57,581 bases of DNA from Burkholderia sp. H160 (GCA_000173575.1 ABYL01000038.1:1-57581), one strand, 5' to 3'; shown: positions 42,494-51,887, counted from the stretch's first letter. Program-made: numbers and translations. Notes: generated by a model from the letters alone, not told the origin.

Positions 42494-43954
42494 ATGGAGC
42501 ACACCGAAACAACAGTCAGGCAAAGCGCGGACCCGGCGCAGGAGTCCAACCTCGCACCGCTGCCGGTTCCTCACGTATACCGCGGGCGCACCGTCACCGG
42601 AAGCGCCATCAGACACGTGTCGCGCGATCTGGGGCAAGGCTTTTGCACACCCAGGATCGAATTGGACGATCTCGTGTGGCCGCGCGCTGAGTCCGGCCCT
42701 GCCTTCGATATTCCTGTCGCGAAGATCATCGACTTTCTTGTCGAGCTAGGGCCGCGTTTGCACCTCGACGTCAATCCACTGATGCAGGCCGCGCTCGAAT
42801 CGATGATCAAGGTCAGTCCGCTCGGGCGACGGATCCTCGAAAACTGTTATCGCGACATACCCAATCTTTTCGCGCGTGAAGTGATCGAGGACGAGTTGCG
42901 CGTGAGTCTTGGGGACGCACGTCTCGTCGACGGTTGGGTGGCACGCACCCTGCGCGGGCGCCCGAGTCGTCTGCGCGCGTTTCCACCGCGCCTCGTCCAT
43001 ATCCTCGCGGGAAACTCGCCAATGGTGGCGGCCATGACGGTCATGCGCGCAGCGCTTACCAAAGGCGTCCACCTGCTCAAGCTGCCTTCGAACGATCTTT
43101 TCACGGCCACTGCGATTCTGCGCACCATGGCCGAGATCGACCCTGATCATCCGGTCACCCAATCGTTTTCGGCGGCGTACTGGCGCGGTGGAGACGAACA
43201 TGTCGAATCGATTCTTTATCGTCCGCAGTACTTCGACAAAATTGTTGTTTGGGGCGGCGAGAGTGCGGTTCGGCATGCGATGCGCTACGCTGGACCTGGG
43301 CTCGAGTTGGTCGCGTTCGATCCGAAGGTATCGATTTCGCTGATCGGCCGTGAAGCCTTTGCATCCGATGAGGTACTGCGCGAGGTCGCGCGTGCCGGCG
43401 CAGCCGATGTGCTGTCGTTCAACCAGGACGCGTGCAATGCAAGCCGGTATCAATTCATCGAAGGCGACGAGGACGACGCCGACCGCTATGCCGAGCAACT
43501 GGCGCTGGCACTCGGTCAGGACTTTCGCTATGGCGATGGCCAGGGTCCGTCGGTGCCCAGCGATATTCGCGAAGCGGTTGATGTGCTACGTGAGATGGAG
43601 CCGCTCTACCGGGTGTTCGGCGGATACGACGGGAAGGGGCTCGTCATTCGCTCGGAAGAGATGGTCGATTTTCATCCCATTTGCAAGACCGTCAACGTCG
43701 TTCCCGTGGCAAGCCTGCGCGACGGTGCGCGCAATGCGACCGTCGCCACGCAAACAGTTGGCATCTATCCGCCGCACCGCGTGACGGAAGTGCGCGACGC
43801 GCTCGCGTGCGCTGGCGTGCAACGCATGGTGGCGCTGGGTGAGTCCATTTCAGATGGGGTTGGCGGCTATCCGCATGACGGCATGTTTCCGATCCATCGA
43901 TTCATGAAATGGGTCTCGGAGGAATCGGGCCCGAATCTCGAAGAGGCGCAATAA
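42494..43954 (+). CDS. LuxC-like acyl-CoA reductase
   Basis: 486 residues, in the size range of LuxC (about 480). The C-terminal part has the aldehyde-dehydrogenase-like fold with HILAGNSPMVAAMTVMRAALTKGVHLLKLPSND in the cofactor region, VVWGGESAV, and the catalytic Cys in SFNQDACNASRYQFIEG (C314). LuxC reduces an enzyme-bound acyl group to an aldehyde with NADPH. AAAGGAG lies six bases before the chosen ATG; a TTG two codons earlier is less likely. The stop overlaps the start of the LuxE-like gene (TAATG). No luxA, luxB or luxD is present, so this is an acid- or acyl-CoA-reducing system rather than bioluminescence. Confidence 0.9.
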   Translation: MEHTETTVRQSADPAQESNLAPLPVPHVYRGRTVTGSAIRHVSRDLGQGFCTPRIELDDLVWPRAESGPAFDIPVAKIIDFLVELGPRLHLDVNPLMQAALESMIKVSPLGRRILENCYRDIPNLFAREVIEDELRVSLGDARLVDGWVARTLRGRPSRLRAFPPRLVHILAGNSPMVAAMTVMRAALTKGVHLLKLPSNDLFTATAILRTMAEIDPDHPVTQSFSAAYWRGGDEHVESILYRPQYFDKIVVWGGESAVRHAMRYAGPGLELVAFDPKVSISLIGREAFASDEVLREVARAGAADVLSFNQDACNASRYQFIEGDEDDADRYAEQLALALGQDFRYGDGQGPSVPSDIREAVDVLREMEPLYRVFGGYDGKGLVIRSEEMVDFHPICKTVNVVPVASLRDGARNATVATQTVGIYPPHRVTEVRDALACAGVQRMVALGESISDGVGGYPHDGMFPIHRFMKWVSEESGPNLEEAQ

Positions 43955-45339
43955 TGCAAGCCCTTTCCGCGCTGCTTCAACTCACGGACCTTCAAGACCC
44001 CTTCCGCAACGCGCCGGAAGACCTCCATGCCGCGCAACTGCAAGCCGTGCGTGAGCGCTTCGCGCAGCGCCGGCCGCAGATCCGCATTCTCGACAAGCGG
44101 GCCAGCGAAGCCGGCGTCACGGAAATAATGAGCATCAGCGACGCCGTGCCGTTGCTTTTTGCTGACGCCGTCTACAAGAGCTATCCCGATTCGTTCATCG
44201 AGCAAGGAAAATGGCGCCACCTCACGGCGTGGCTTCAAACGCTCACGACCCGCAAGATCGACGGACTCGACTACGACACGATCGCCGATCTCGACGACTG
44301 GATCAATGCGCTGCGTCGCAACGGCCACTATGTCATGAGCTCGAGCGGAACCTCGGGCAAGCAGTCCTTCGTTTACCAGAGCGAAGCCGACCGCGAACTC
44401 GGCTGGCGCCTCCTTTCCCAAGGCATTCGCTGGGCGGCGAGCGGCATGCGCGATCTGTCGCGTCGCTATCCCGTGTTCCTTCTGACGCCCTCCTCCGGCT
44501 CTTACACCGGAACGGAGCGCATGGCGAAATTCGCCGAATCGATTGCGATGCCGGGCGACCTTCACTACATGTCGGATGTGCCGCAAAGCGCTGCGTACAC
44601 CACGCGCATGGCGCGCATGCGGCGGGCCATCGCAGACGGCACCGCGCTCCCCAGTGAAATCGAAGCCTTCCAGAACGAAAGCCGCGAACGCAGCGAACGC
44701 GTACAAGCCGATTTCCGGCAGTTCATCGACCGACTGCTCGAACGGCGTCACGAGCCCATGTTCATCATGGGCATGATGGGCATGCTTTATCAGATCGTCG
44801 CCACGGCACGCGAACGCGGCATTCCCGACGCCGACTTTCACCCCGACACGATCATCAGTATCGGCGGCGGCAAGAAGGGTGCGAACCTGCCCGGTGATTT
44901 CCAGCAACAGTGCGAGCGCTTCTTCAACTTCAACGCGACCAACTTCAACGACGGCTACGGCATGGGTGAAGTGTCGGGCTTTTGCCCGTGGTTTCACGAA
45001 GCGAAGGCGTGGGCGGTGCCACCCTGGCTCGTCCCGCTGGTGCTCGACTCGACCGGCGAACAACTGCTAAATCCTGCGGACGGGAAAGGCGTTGTCGAGG
45101 GACGTCTCGCCGTGATCGATCTGCTCGCGGACGGACGCTGGGGCGGCGTCATCAGTGGCGACAAGGTCACCGTGGAGTTCGGTCATGGCATTGACGGCGT
45201 GCGCACGCCCATCATTCGCGACGTGGTGCGCTACAAGGACTTGCCCGGCGGCGACGACAAGCTGTCCTGCGCAGGAACGATCGACGCCTACGTCCGCGGA
45301 GAGATCGCCGACATGACCGAGGCCCGGGCCGCCAGCTAA
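43954..45339 (+). CDS. LuxE-like acyl-protein synthetase, copy 1
   Basis: 461 residues, longer than Vibrio LuxE (about 375). The adenylate-forming P-loop-like motif SSSGTSGKQSF follows the conserved DAVPLLFADAVYKSYPDSF and WLQTLTT blocks. Further conserved features are GDDKLSCAGT with Cys439, the candidate acyl-carrying thiol. LuxE activates an acid with ATP to an acyl-AMP and passes the acyl group via a cysteine to LuxC. Translational coupling with the LuxC-like gene (one-base overlap) argues that they form one complex. The acid is probably not a simple long-chain fatty acid, since no acyltransferase (luxD) is present. Confidence 0.88.
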   Translation: MQALSALLQLTDLQDPFRNAPEDLHAAQLQAVRERFAQRRPQIRILDKRASEAGVTEIMSISDAVPLLFADAVYKSYPDSFIEQGKWRHLTAWLQTLTTRKIDGLDYDTIADLDDWINALRRNGHYVMSSSGTSGKQSFVYQSEADRELGWRLLSQGIRWAASGMRDLSRRYPVFLLTPSSGSYTGTERMAKFAESIAMPGDLHYMSDVPQSAAYTTRMARMRRAIADGTALPSEIEAFQNESRERSERVQADFRQFIDRLLERRHEPMFIMGMMGMLYQIVATARERGIPDADFHPDTIISIGGGKKGANLPGDFQQQCERFFNFNATNFNDGYGMGEVSGFCPWFHEAKAWAVPPWLVPLVLDSTGEQLLNPADGKGVVEGRLAVIDLLADGRWGGVISGDKVTVEFGHGIDGVRTPIIRDVVRYKDLPGGDDKLSCAGTIDAYVRGEIADMTEARAAS

Positions 45340-45376
45340 ATCGCTATTTCCTGATAATCCGAAAGCCAATTCGACT

Positions 45377-46228
45377 ATGACAGAAGAAAAGACAAGCCGA
45401 GCCGTATGGTTCATTACCGGCGTTTCGTCCGGCTTCGGCCGCGCCCTTGCGGAGGCGGTCCTCGCCCGCGGCGACAAGGTGGTCGGGACCGTTCGCAATG
45501 ACGCACAGATCACGCCGTTCGAAAATCTCGCCCCAGGAAGCGCCCATGGCGTGCTGCTCGACGTGACCGACGCGGCAGCGGTGCCTCGCGCCGTCGAACA
45601 GGCATTGGAGCGTGCGGGCGCCATTGACGTACTCGTCAACAATGCCGGCTACGGTCTCTTCGGCGCGCTTGAAGAGGTCTCCGACGCGGAAGCGCGTCAG
45701 CTATTCGATACAAACGTGTTTGGAACGGTCAACGTGATACGCGCCGTATTGCCTCATTTTCGCGAACGCAACCGCGGTCATATCGTGAACTTCTCGTCAG
45801 TTGCCGGAGTGATCGGCATCGCAGGCTGCAGTTTCTATTGTGCTTCGAAGCACGCGATCGAAGGGCTCTCGGAATCGCTCGCTCAGGAACTGAGTCCGTT
45901 CGGGATTCGTGTGACCGTCGTCGAGCCGGGTGGCTTCCGCACCAATTTCGCAGGCGGATCGATGAAGTGGAGCGAGGTCGAATCACCCGCCTATACGGAG
46001 ACCGTGGGCAAGATGCGCCGTTACATGAGCAGCTACCACGGCACGCAAACGGGTGATCCAGCAAAGGCTGCCGACGCCATCGTGCGCGCGGTCTCCGCAG
46101 ACGCCCCGCCGCTGCGGCTACCGCTAGGTCCGGACGCCGTCGACGTCGTTCAGAAGAAACTTTCGTCCGTACGAGACAACCTCGAGGCCTGGCTCGACGT
46201 GTCGAGCGCCACCAATTTCGACCATTAA
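45377..46228 (+). CDS. Classical SDR oxidoreductase of the LuxCE-like cluster
   Basis: 283 residues. TGVSSGFGRALAEAV is the cofactor motif, VNNAGYGLFGALEEV follows, and the active site has NFSSVAGVIG and YCASKHAIEGLSESL. The C-terminal tail (about 235-283) is extended as in retinol-dehydrogenase-like SDRs. Between two LuxE-like genes, it could reduce the aldehyde made by LuxC/LuxE to an alcohol or oxidise a hydroxyl on the substrate. It lies 37 bases after LuxE copy 1 and 32 bases before copy 2. Confidence 0.9.
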   Translation: MTEEKTSRAVWFITGVSSGFGRALAEAVLARGDKVVGTVRNDAQITPFENLAPGSAHGVLLDVTDAAAVPRAVEQALERAGAIDVLVNNAGYGLFGALEEVSDAEARQLFDTNVFGTVNVIRAVLPHFRERNRGHIVNFSSVAGVIGIAGCSFYCASKHAIEGLSESLAQELSPFGIRVTVVEPGGFRTNFAGGSMKWSEVESPAYTETVGKMRRYMSSYHGTQTGDPAKAADAIVRAVSADAPPLRLPLGPDAVDVVQKKLSSVRDNLEAWLDVSSATNFDH

Positions 46229-46260
46229 CGCCTGGCAACCCTTCGCCACCCGGAGACGAC

Positions 46261-47625
46261 ATGTCTGCTTTGGACCCGTTCTACGCAATGCTGCGCGGTG
46301 AGAGTGACCCGTTTCGCGATCACCCCGAGAACCTTCGCGAGCTTCAGCTCGCTGCCATGAAAGAGCGCTTCGCCGAGCGCCGTGAACAAATCAGGCTACT
46401 TCGCCGCAGAGCGGAAGATGTTGGCGTCGATGATGTGACCCGCCACGAAGATATGGTGCCCCTGCTGTTCGCCCATCAGATTTACAAGAGCTACCCCGAG
46501 TCATTCATTGACAACGGCCGCTGGAAGCATCTTTCGGCATGGCTGCAAACGCTATCGAGCAAGCGGGTGACCGAAGTCGATCTCGACGGCGCGGAAAACG
46601 TAGACGCATGGATGGACCGCCTGCGCGTGGCGGGACACCATGTTTTCAGCTCGAGCGGCACATCCGGAAAGTGCAGCTTCATCAGTCAGACGCAAGCTGA
46701 TCTCGACAATGTCACCGAGTCGTGCGTAAAGCTGGGCGTGTACGGCAACGCAATGATCCGAAGAGATTTCGGCAAGCGTCCGGTTTTCCTCATGATGCCG
46801 CCGGGCGGCGCGCATCGGCATATCGAACCGGTGCTGAACGCCGCGAAACGGCTCGGCGCTGAAAGCACCCTGATGTTCGACGAACCGGTGCACGCCTCTG
46901 CAACGATTTCAATGGGCCGCATGCGCCGCGCAATTGCCGACGGCTCCGCGAAACCGAGCGAAGTCGCGGCGTTTCAGGAGCAGGCAGTGGCGCGCCAGAG
47001 TCATACCGGCGCGATGATCGACCGGTTTCTCGACAAGCTAACCGCGCAGCGCGACGTTCCCGTGCTCGTGCAGGGCAACTGGTCGTTGCACTGGACGCTC
47101 GTTGCGCGCGCCCGCCAGCGCGGCATTGCCGACGGAATCTGCCATCCAGATACGGTAATCACGACCGGTGGCGGATTAAAGGGCACGTCTGCCCCCGCCG
47201 ACTATCGGGAGCAGATCATCCGCTTCTACGGTATTCGTTCCGAGAATATCCAGAACAGTTATGGCATGTCCGAGATGATCGGTACCGGCCCCTGGTCGGA
47301 AGTTGCGCAGGGCTATGCAATTTGCCCGTGGATCGTTCCGTTCGTCCTCGACAAGGCCGGGGAGCAACTGCTGAACCCTTCGGATGGCCTGGGCGTTGTT
47401 GAAGGACGCTTCGCGTTTTTCGACTTGCTGGCCGAAGGATATTGGGGTGGTTTCATCACCGGCGACAAGGTCGTCGTCGACTTTTCGCCGGCGGGAAACA
47501 CCGACGGCCTGCAAGGGCCGCTGGTCCGGCAAGTCGGGCGCTACGCCGATCTTGAAGAAGGCGAAGACAAGCTCTCGTGCGCAGGCACGATGGAGTCGTA
47601 TGTACGTGGCATGATCAACGTTTGA
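46261..47625 (+). CDS. LuxE-like acyl-protein synthetase, copy 2
   Basis: 454 residues, a clear paralogue of copy 1: LLFAHQIYKSYPESFIDNGRWKHLSAWLQTL, SSSGTSGKCSF, RFYGI and EDKLSCAGTMESYVRG align block by block, and Cys440 matches Cys439 of copy 1. It keeps the adenylation motif, so it should be active. Two LuxE-type subunits with one LuxC-type reductase suggests that two different acids, or two carboxyl groups, can be presented to the same reductase. It ends the plus-strand acyl-reductase cluster and is followed by a strong hairpin. Confidence 0.87.
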   Translation: MSALDPFYAMLRGESDPFRDHPENLRELQLAAMKERFAERREQIRLLRRRAEDVGVDDVTRHEDMVPLLFAHQIYKSYPESFIDNGRWKHLSAWLQTLSSKRVTEVDLDGAENVDAWMDRLRVAGHHVFSSSGTSGKCSFISQTQADLDNVTESCVKLGVYGNAMIRRDFGKRPVFLMMPPGGAHRHIEPVLNAAKRLGAESTLMFDEPVHASATISMGRMRRAIADGSAKPSEVAAFQEQAVARQSHTGAMIDRFLDKLTAQRDVPVLVQGNWSLHWTLVARARQRGIADGICHPDTVITTGGGLKGTSAPADYREQIIRFYGIRSENIQNSYGMSEMIGTGPWSEVAQGYAICPWIVPFVLDKAGEQLLNPSDGLGVVEGRFAFFDLLAEGYWGGFITGDKVVVDFSPAGNTDGLQGPLVRQVGRYADLEEGEDKLSCAGTMESYVRGMINV

Positions 47626-47643
47626 GCCCTGCTGCGCGCGATC

Positions 47644-47685
47644 CGAGCCCCAGGGGGCGCCGTTATTGGCGCCTCCTCGGGCTCG
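47644..47685 (+). terminator. Strong hairpin after the LuxCE-like cluster
   Basis: Outer stem CGAGCCC / GGGCTCG encloses a GC-rich inner stem ending GGCGCC-GTTATT-GGCGCC. There is no clear T-run, so it may be Rho-assisted or an RNA-stability structure. Confidence 0.55.
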
Positions 47686-47727
47686 TGAGTATACTGATGG
47701 CCTGATTCCGTCATCTAACACTCCTCG

Positions 47728-48438
47728 ATGTACAAACCTATGGCAGTTCAGGCTCCCGACCGAGCCTCGCGGCTCGCTGCGGCGGGCAAACCTCGAACGG
47801 CTGGCAGGCCCACCCACGACGATGCGGTTCAGTTGCGCGAGCGGCTGCTCGACGCTGCCAAATCCGTCTTCATCAGAGAAGGCTTCGGCGCCGCCAGGGT
47901 CGAGGAAATCGCATCGCTGGCTGGCGTCAGCAAAACGACCGTTTATCGCCAGTTCGGCACGAAGGAAGAGCTTTTTCGCTCCATCGTCTGGCGCGGGATG
48001 GCTGACCTGAGAGGCAAGATCGCGGAGCACCTGGAACCGGGCCGCGATTTTTCGACGAATCTGGCATCCCTTATCGATGCGCTCGTCGAACACATGGCAA
48101 TACCGGACAGCATGCACACTTCGCGCATGGTTATTGGCGAGGCGATGCGCTTTCCCGATGTCGCAAAGCAGTTTCTGCAGTTCGTGGTTACGATGCTGGA
48201 ACCGCTAACCAGCACACTGGAAGCCGCCGCGAGCAGCGGCATGATCGCCATCGACGATCCCTCGAACGCGGCGCGCGATCTTCTCACCCTAGTCACTGGC
48301 GCGCCCGAAGTGCACCTCGCGGTTCAGATCACTCGTTCCGAACGAAAACGCCGGGCTGAGCGGATTCATCGCCTTCTGCTGACCGCGTGGAGGTATCGTG
48401 CGGCACTGGATAAAGTTCGAGCCCGGTCGATGCCGTAA
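47728..48438 (+). CDS. TetR/AcrR-family regulator
   Basis: 236 residues. After a basic leader, the HTH reads ERLLDAAKSVFIREGFGAARVEEIASLAGVSKTTVYRQFGTKEELF, a textbook TetR domain (about 38-83). The C-terminal ligand domain resembles the TetR_C_7/AefR-like type with FPDVAKQFLQFV. It probably represses a nearby gene set in response to a hydrophobic ligand. It is alone on the plus strand between the LuxCE-like cluster and a convergent thioesterase gene, so its targets are uncertain. A second in-frame ATG four codons on is equally possible as start. Confidence 0.9.
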   Translation: MYKPMAVQAPDRASRLAAAGKPRTAGRPTHDDAVQLRERLLDAAKSVFIREGFGAARVEEIASLAGVSKTTVYRQFGTKEELFRSIVWRGMADLRGKIAEHLEPGRDFSTNLASLIDALVEHMAIPDSMHTSRMVIGEAMRFPDVAKQFLQFVVTMLEPLTSTLEAAASSGMIAIDDPSNAARDLLTLVTGAPEVHLAVQITRSERKRRAERIHRLLLTAWRYRAALDKVRARSMP

Positions 48439-48471
48439 CGTTCACGCCGCCATCCGAGCCGCGTTGACGTA

Positions 48472-48969
48472 CTAGCTGTCAATTTCACCCATCACCTGGA
48501 ACTGCCCCGACGCCTGGGCAATGCAATTCGCATTCGCCCAGATCCGGCAGTCCGAGAAAATCACCCGCTTTCCCGAGCGAAGAACGTCGACGTGGGCTTC
48601 CACCCAATCGCCGGGCTCCGCGTTTCCCATGAAATTGACCGTCAAGCCGGTCGTCAACACCTTCACGGCGGGTTGACGCGAATACTTGCTTGCCCACGTG
48701 ATCGCGGTATCTGCCAGCATGCAAACGGCGCCGCCGTGCATCATCTGGCCGAGGTTGCGATGCGCTTCGCGCACGTACATGCCGACGACGTGTCCGCGCT
48801 CGCTCTTGCGAAAGTACGTAGGCCCGAACATCTGATGGAAGGGACCAAACTCTGGCATCAATGCAAAGCCCTCTGGGATGAGCTTTTCTCCGCTCTCTTC
48901 AAGTGCGTCTGCCGCCAGTGCGTATGCTTGCTCCAATGCAATCCTCCTCTTCGACGCCGCATGCGACAC
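48472..48969 (-). CDS. PaaI-like hotdog thioesterase
   Basis: 165 residues. The hotdog signature RNLGQMMHGGAVCMLADTAI (71-90) has the full HGG (78-80) and catalytic Asp D87, unlike the first thioesterase in the window where His is replaced. TTGLTVNFMGNAEPGDWVEA follows on the next strand. It hydrolyses medium-chain or aromatic acyl-CoA. It is divergent from the Old Yellow Enzyme gene over a 69-base AT-rich spacer, so the two probably share a control region. Confidence 0.88.
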   Translation of the reverse strand: MSHAASKRRIALEQAYALAADALEESGEKLIPEGFALMPEFGPFHQMFGPTYFRKSERGHVVGMYVREAHRNLGQMMHGGAVCMLADTAITWASKYSRQPAVKVLTTGLTVNFMGNAEPGDWVEAHVDVLRSGKRVIFSDCRIWANANCIAQASGQFQVMGEIDS

Positions 48970-49038
48970 GGCGCCAATAACGCTTTTTCATCGATAAAAC
49001 ATAGCGTATCATTATTCGCACACAAGTCAACTATGTGA

Positions 49039-50196
49039 ATGAATATGGATACCGCTTCGCTCTTTACGCCCCTCACCGTGCGCGGCGTCACGCTTGCCAA
49101 CCGCATCGTCATGTCACCGATGACCCGTGGCTTTTCACCCAACGGACTACCTGGCAGTGACGTCGCCGCATACTACAAGCGCCGTGCACAAGGCGAGACA
49201 GGCCTGATCATCACGGAAGGCGTTGGCGTCGATCATCCGGCAGCACTTGGCGAAGCTGGACTAGGCGAAAATTCGATCCCGGTGCTGGTCGACGAAGAAT
49301 CCATTACCGCCTGGCGCCGCGTGACGGACGAAGTTCATGCAAGTGGCGGCATCATCTTTCCGCAGTTGTGGCACATGGGACCGATGAAGGAGGCGAATAC
49401 GGGTCCTTTCCCGGCTGCGGCCCCGCTGCGCCCTTCCGGACTGTGGGGGCCGGCAGGACGAACGACATCGCTCAACGCTGGCTACATGGAGCGGGTCATG
49501 CCACCCACTCGCCCGATGACCGATGCCGAGATCGCGGACGTCATTGCGGCCTACGGTCGAAGCGCTCGCTATGCGAAGGCCGCCGGTTTCGATGGCATAG
49601 CGATTCACGGAGGTCACGGCTATCTGATCGACGCTTTTCTGTGGGCCGAAACCAATCAGCGCACGGATCAATGGGGTAAGGATCTCACGGCGCGCAGCCG
49701 CTTCGCCGCCGAAGTCGTCCGCGCAATCCGCGAAGCGATCGGCGCCACGATGCCGATAACGTTCCGCTTCTCCCAGTGGAAACAGCAGGATTTCCGCGCT
49801 CGTCTCGCCAACGATCCGCACGAACTCGAACAGATCCTCACCCCGCTCGCGGACGCGGGCGTCGACATCTTCGAGGCGAGCACCCGCTATTTCAACCGGG
49901 CGGAATTTCCGGGCTCGGAGATGAATCTCGCGGGTTGGGTGAAGAAGGTAACCGGCAAGCTTTCGATGGCTGTTGGTGGGATCGGCATTAACAAGGGCTA
50001 CTACGATTCAATGGCCGGGGCCGAGACATCGGCGCAGCCCGACCTCGCCCCCCTGCTCGATCGGTTTTCACGCAACGAGTTCGATCTTGTTGGCGTAGGA
50101 CGCTCGCTTCTGCATGATCCAAACTGGGCGCGCCGCGCGCGACTTGGCGAGCCGTTCCTCGGGTTCAGCAACGACTCACTCGCACGTCTTACCTGA
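49039..50196 (+). CDS. NADH:flavin oxidoreductase, Old Yellow Enzyme family
   Basis: 385 residues. FTPLTVRGVTLANRIVMSPMTR is the FMN-binding N-terminus, IAIHGGHGYLIDAFLWAETNQRTDQWG carries the active-site His pair of OYE/2,4-dienoyl-CoA reductase-like barrels, and VGVGRSLLHDPNW is the C-terminal phosphate-binding strand. No 4Fe-4S cluster extension is present, so it is an ene-reductase type rather than a DCR type. It reduces an activated C=C bond using NAD(P)H. The initial ATG lacks a clear ribosome site; a second ATG two codons on is equally possible. Confidence 0.9.
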   Translation: MNMDTASLFTPLTVRGVTLANRIVMSPMTRGFSPNGLPGSDVAAYYKRRAQGETGLIITEGVGVDHPAALGEAGLGENSIPVLVDEESITAWRRVTDEVHASGGIIFPQLWHMGPMKEANTGPFPAAAPLRPSGLWGPAGRTTSLNAGYMERVMPPTRPMTDAEIADVIAAYGRSARYAKAAGFDGIAIHGGHGYLIDAFLWAETNQRTDQWGKDLTARSRFAAEVVRAIREAIGATMPITFRFSQWKQQDFRARLANDPHELEQILTPLADAGVDIFEASTRYFNRAEFPGSEMNLAGWVKKVTGKLSMAVGGIGINKGYYDSMAGAETSAQPDLAPLLDRFSRNEFDLVGVGRSLLHDPNWARRARLGEPFLGFSNDSLARLT

Positions 50197-50206
50197 AACG
50201 CGATTT

Positions 50207-50239
50207 GCAGTTGGCGCCCTTGACTCCGGCGTCAACTGC
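50207..50239. terminator. Hairpin between convergent OYE and SDR genes
   Basis: GCAGTTG-x-CGCC / GGCG-x-CAACTGC, 11 pairs with one mismatch around a 9-base loop. Its place between two convergent genes fits a shared terminator, though no long T-run follows. Confidence 0.5.
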
Positions 50240-50258
50240 GGGTTCCGGTTTGGGATCT

Positions 50259-50954
50259 TTACGTACGCCCGGTGACAGGAATCAACGCCCCGGTTACCCC
50301 CGACGCAGCACCTGACGCGAGAAAGAGAATCACATTGGCGATTTCTTCAGGCCGCACCCAACGGGAAAAGTCAGCGTCGGGCATATCCTTGCGGTTCTGC
50401 GGCGTATCGATGATGCCTGGCAAGATGGCGTTGACGGTAATGGAACCGCCTTTGAGCTCTTCGGCCAGCGCCTCGGTCAAGCGCATCACACCCGACTTCG
50501 AGGCCGCATACGCTCCCATGCCCGCGCCCGCCTTCAGCGCAGCGCCGGCTCCAATATTGATGATGCGTCCGCCCTCCGCGCTGTCGGCAATATAGTCGAG
50601 TGCCGCTTTTGACGCAGTCGCCGCCGTGCGCACGTTCATCTGGTACATCAGGTCCCACGTGTCGAGGCTGCCGTCCGCCAGTGTTTCCCAGCGAAAGCCG
50701 CCCGCTACATTGACAATCGCATCGAGCTTGCCCAATTGTTCGACGACCGCCGAGATCGCCGAGCGCGCCGCATCGAGATCAGTTAGCTCGACGCCGCCTC
50801 GCCACCACGAAGCGTGCAGCTGCTCCGCGCTCGCGTTCTCTGGCGCAAGCGCCTTGTCGATCAGCGCAACCTTCCAGCCGTTCTCCGCGAACACGCGACC
50901 AACTGTGCGCCCAAGCGCGCCGAATCCACCCGTTACCGCCACTACCCGTTGCAT
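50259..50954 (-). CDS. SDR family oxidoreductase
   Basis: 231 residues, short for the family. TGGFGALGRTVGRVFAENG is the cofactor motif, VNVAGGF takes the place of NNAG, and INIGAGAALKAGAGMGAYAASKSGVMRL has the Tyr-x3-Lys pair. AGGGAG precedes the chosen ATG; a TTG two codons before is less likely. It ends with TGALIPVTGRT. The closest recognisable type is the dihydropteridine-reductase/FabG-like SDR. It lies 62 bases downstream of the crotonase gene on the same strand, so both are probably in one transcript with the amidohydrolase. Confidence 0.86.
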   Translation of the reverse strand: MQRVVAVTGGFGALGRTVGRVFAENGWKVALIDKALAPENASAEQLHASWWRGGVELTDLDAARSAISAVVEQLGKLDAIVNVAGGFRWETLADGSLDTWDLMYQMNVRTAATASKAALDYIADSAEGGRIINIGAGAALKAGAGMGAYAASKSGVMRLTEALAEELKGGSITVNAILPGIIDTPQNRKDMPDADFSRWVRPEEIANVILFLASGAASGVTGALIPVTGRT

Positions 50955-51016
50955 GTGCAATCTCCCTCGCCGCGCCCGGCGCCACCTGGATCGCTAGCGC
51001 CGGACACTGTAAAAGC

Positions 51017-51811
51017 TCAACGCCCCTTGAACACCGGCTCGCGTCTCTCGCGAAACGCGTTGACCGCCTCTTGATGGTCTTCCGTCAGGTTCGACAGCGC
51101 CTCGTATGCAATCGACGCGTCGAGAATGGAATGCGCAAGTTGCTTCAGGCCGATGTTGATCGACGCCTTGGTCCACTGGATAGCGCGCGAAGCGCCGTTT
51201 GCGAGACGCTTCGCCATGGCATCGACAACGGCATCCAGCTCGTCGGCCGGCACGGCATGATTGATGAGACCTAGTCGTGCTGCCTCTTCTGCGGTGACGA
51301 GATCGCCCGTCAAGAGGTATTCCTTGGCCTTCGCATAGCCCACGAGCTGCGGCCAGATCACCGCGCCGCCATCGCCCGCCACGAAGCCGATTTTCACGTG
51401 CGGATCACCAATCTTTGCGTGATTGGCCGCGTAGCTCAGATCCGAGAACAGCGCGATCGTCGCACCGAGACCAATTGCATGACCGTTGATCTTTGCGATG
51501 ACCGGCTTCGGACAATCGAGCATCGAGAAAACGATTTTCTTCGCGCGCTGCATGCCTTCGAGAAACAGCGTCGGGTTGTCGATGACCTGCTGCATTTGCT
51601 CGATATCGCCACCCGCGCTAAACGCGCGCCCTGCGCCCGTCAACACCACGACTCGAGTCTCGACATCCTCTGCGACATCGAGAAAAAGCCGCGACATCTC
51701 GATGTCCATCTGCTCGTCGAACGCGTTCAACGTTTCAGGGCGGTTGAGCGTGACGGTCAGGACGCCGCCATCGCGTTCGAGCAATAACGCCTTATAGTCC
51801 GAAATATTCAT
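51017..51811 (-). CDS. Enoyl-CoA hydratase/isomerase family protein
   Basis: 264 residues. AFSAGGDIEQM and NGHAIGLGATIALFSDLSYA are the oxyanion-hole segments; GDPHVKIGFVAGDGGAVIWPQLVG follows. Neither classical catalytic Glu is at its usual place (Thr and His instead). This GDPHVK...AGDGGAVIWP pattern defines a recognisable crotonase subgroup common in environmental Proteobacteria and Actinobacteria, with no reaction I can name. An upstream in-frame GTG exists, but MNISDYK is the family-like start. It lies between the SDR and the amidohydrolase genes on the same strand. Confidence 0.87.
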   Translation of the reverse strand: MNISDYKALLLERDGGVLTVTLNRPETLNAFDEQMDIEMSRLFLDVAEDVETRVVVLTGAGRAFSAGGDIEQMQQVIDNPTLFLEGMQRAKKIVFSMLDCPKPVIAKINGHAIGLGATIALFSDLSYAANHAKIGDPHVKIGFVAGDGGAVIWPQLVGYAKAKEYLLTGDLVTAEEAARLGLINHAVPADELDAVVDAMAKRLANGASRAIQWTKASINIGLKQLAHSILDASIAYEALSNLTEDHQEAVNAFRERREPVFKGR

Positions 51812-51887
51812 GGCTAACCTGTTCACAATGAAGAAATCGCGCGGGGCGGCAGGACCGTCTGCCGCCCCGCGTCCAGCGCAAAGCCGA

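Noticed and set aside
42494-47625. Bioluminescence (lux) operon
   Set aside because: luxA, luxB, luxD and luxG are missing and the SDR and second LuxE are not part of lux operons.
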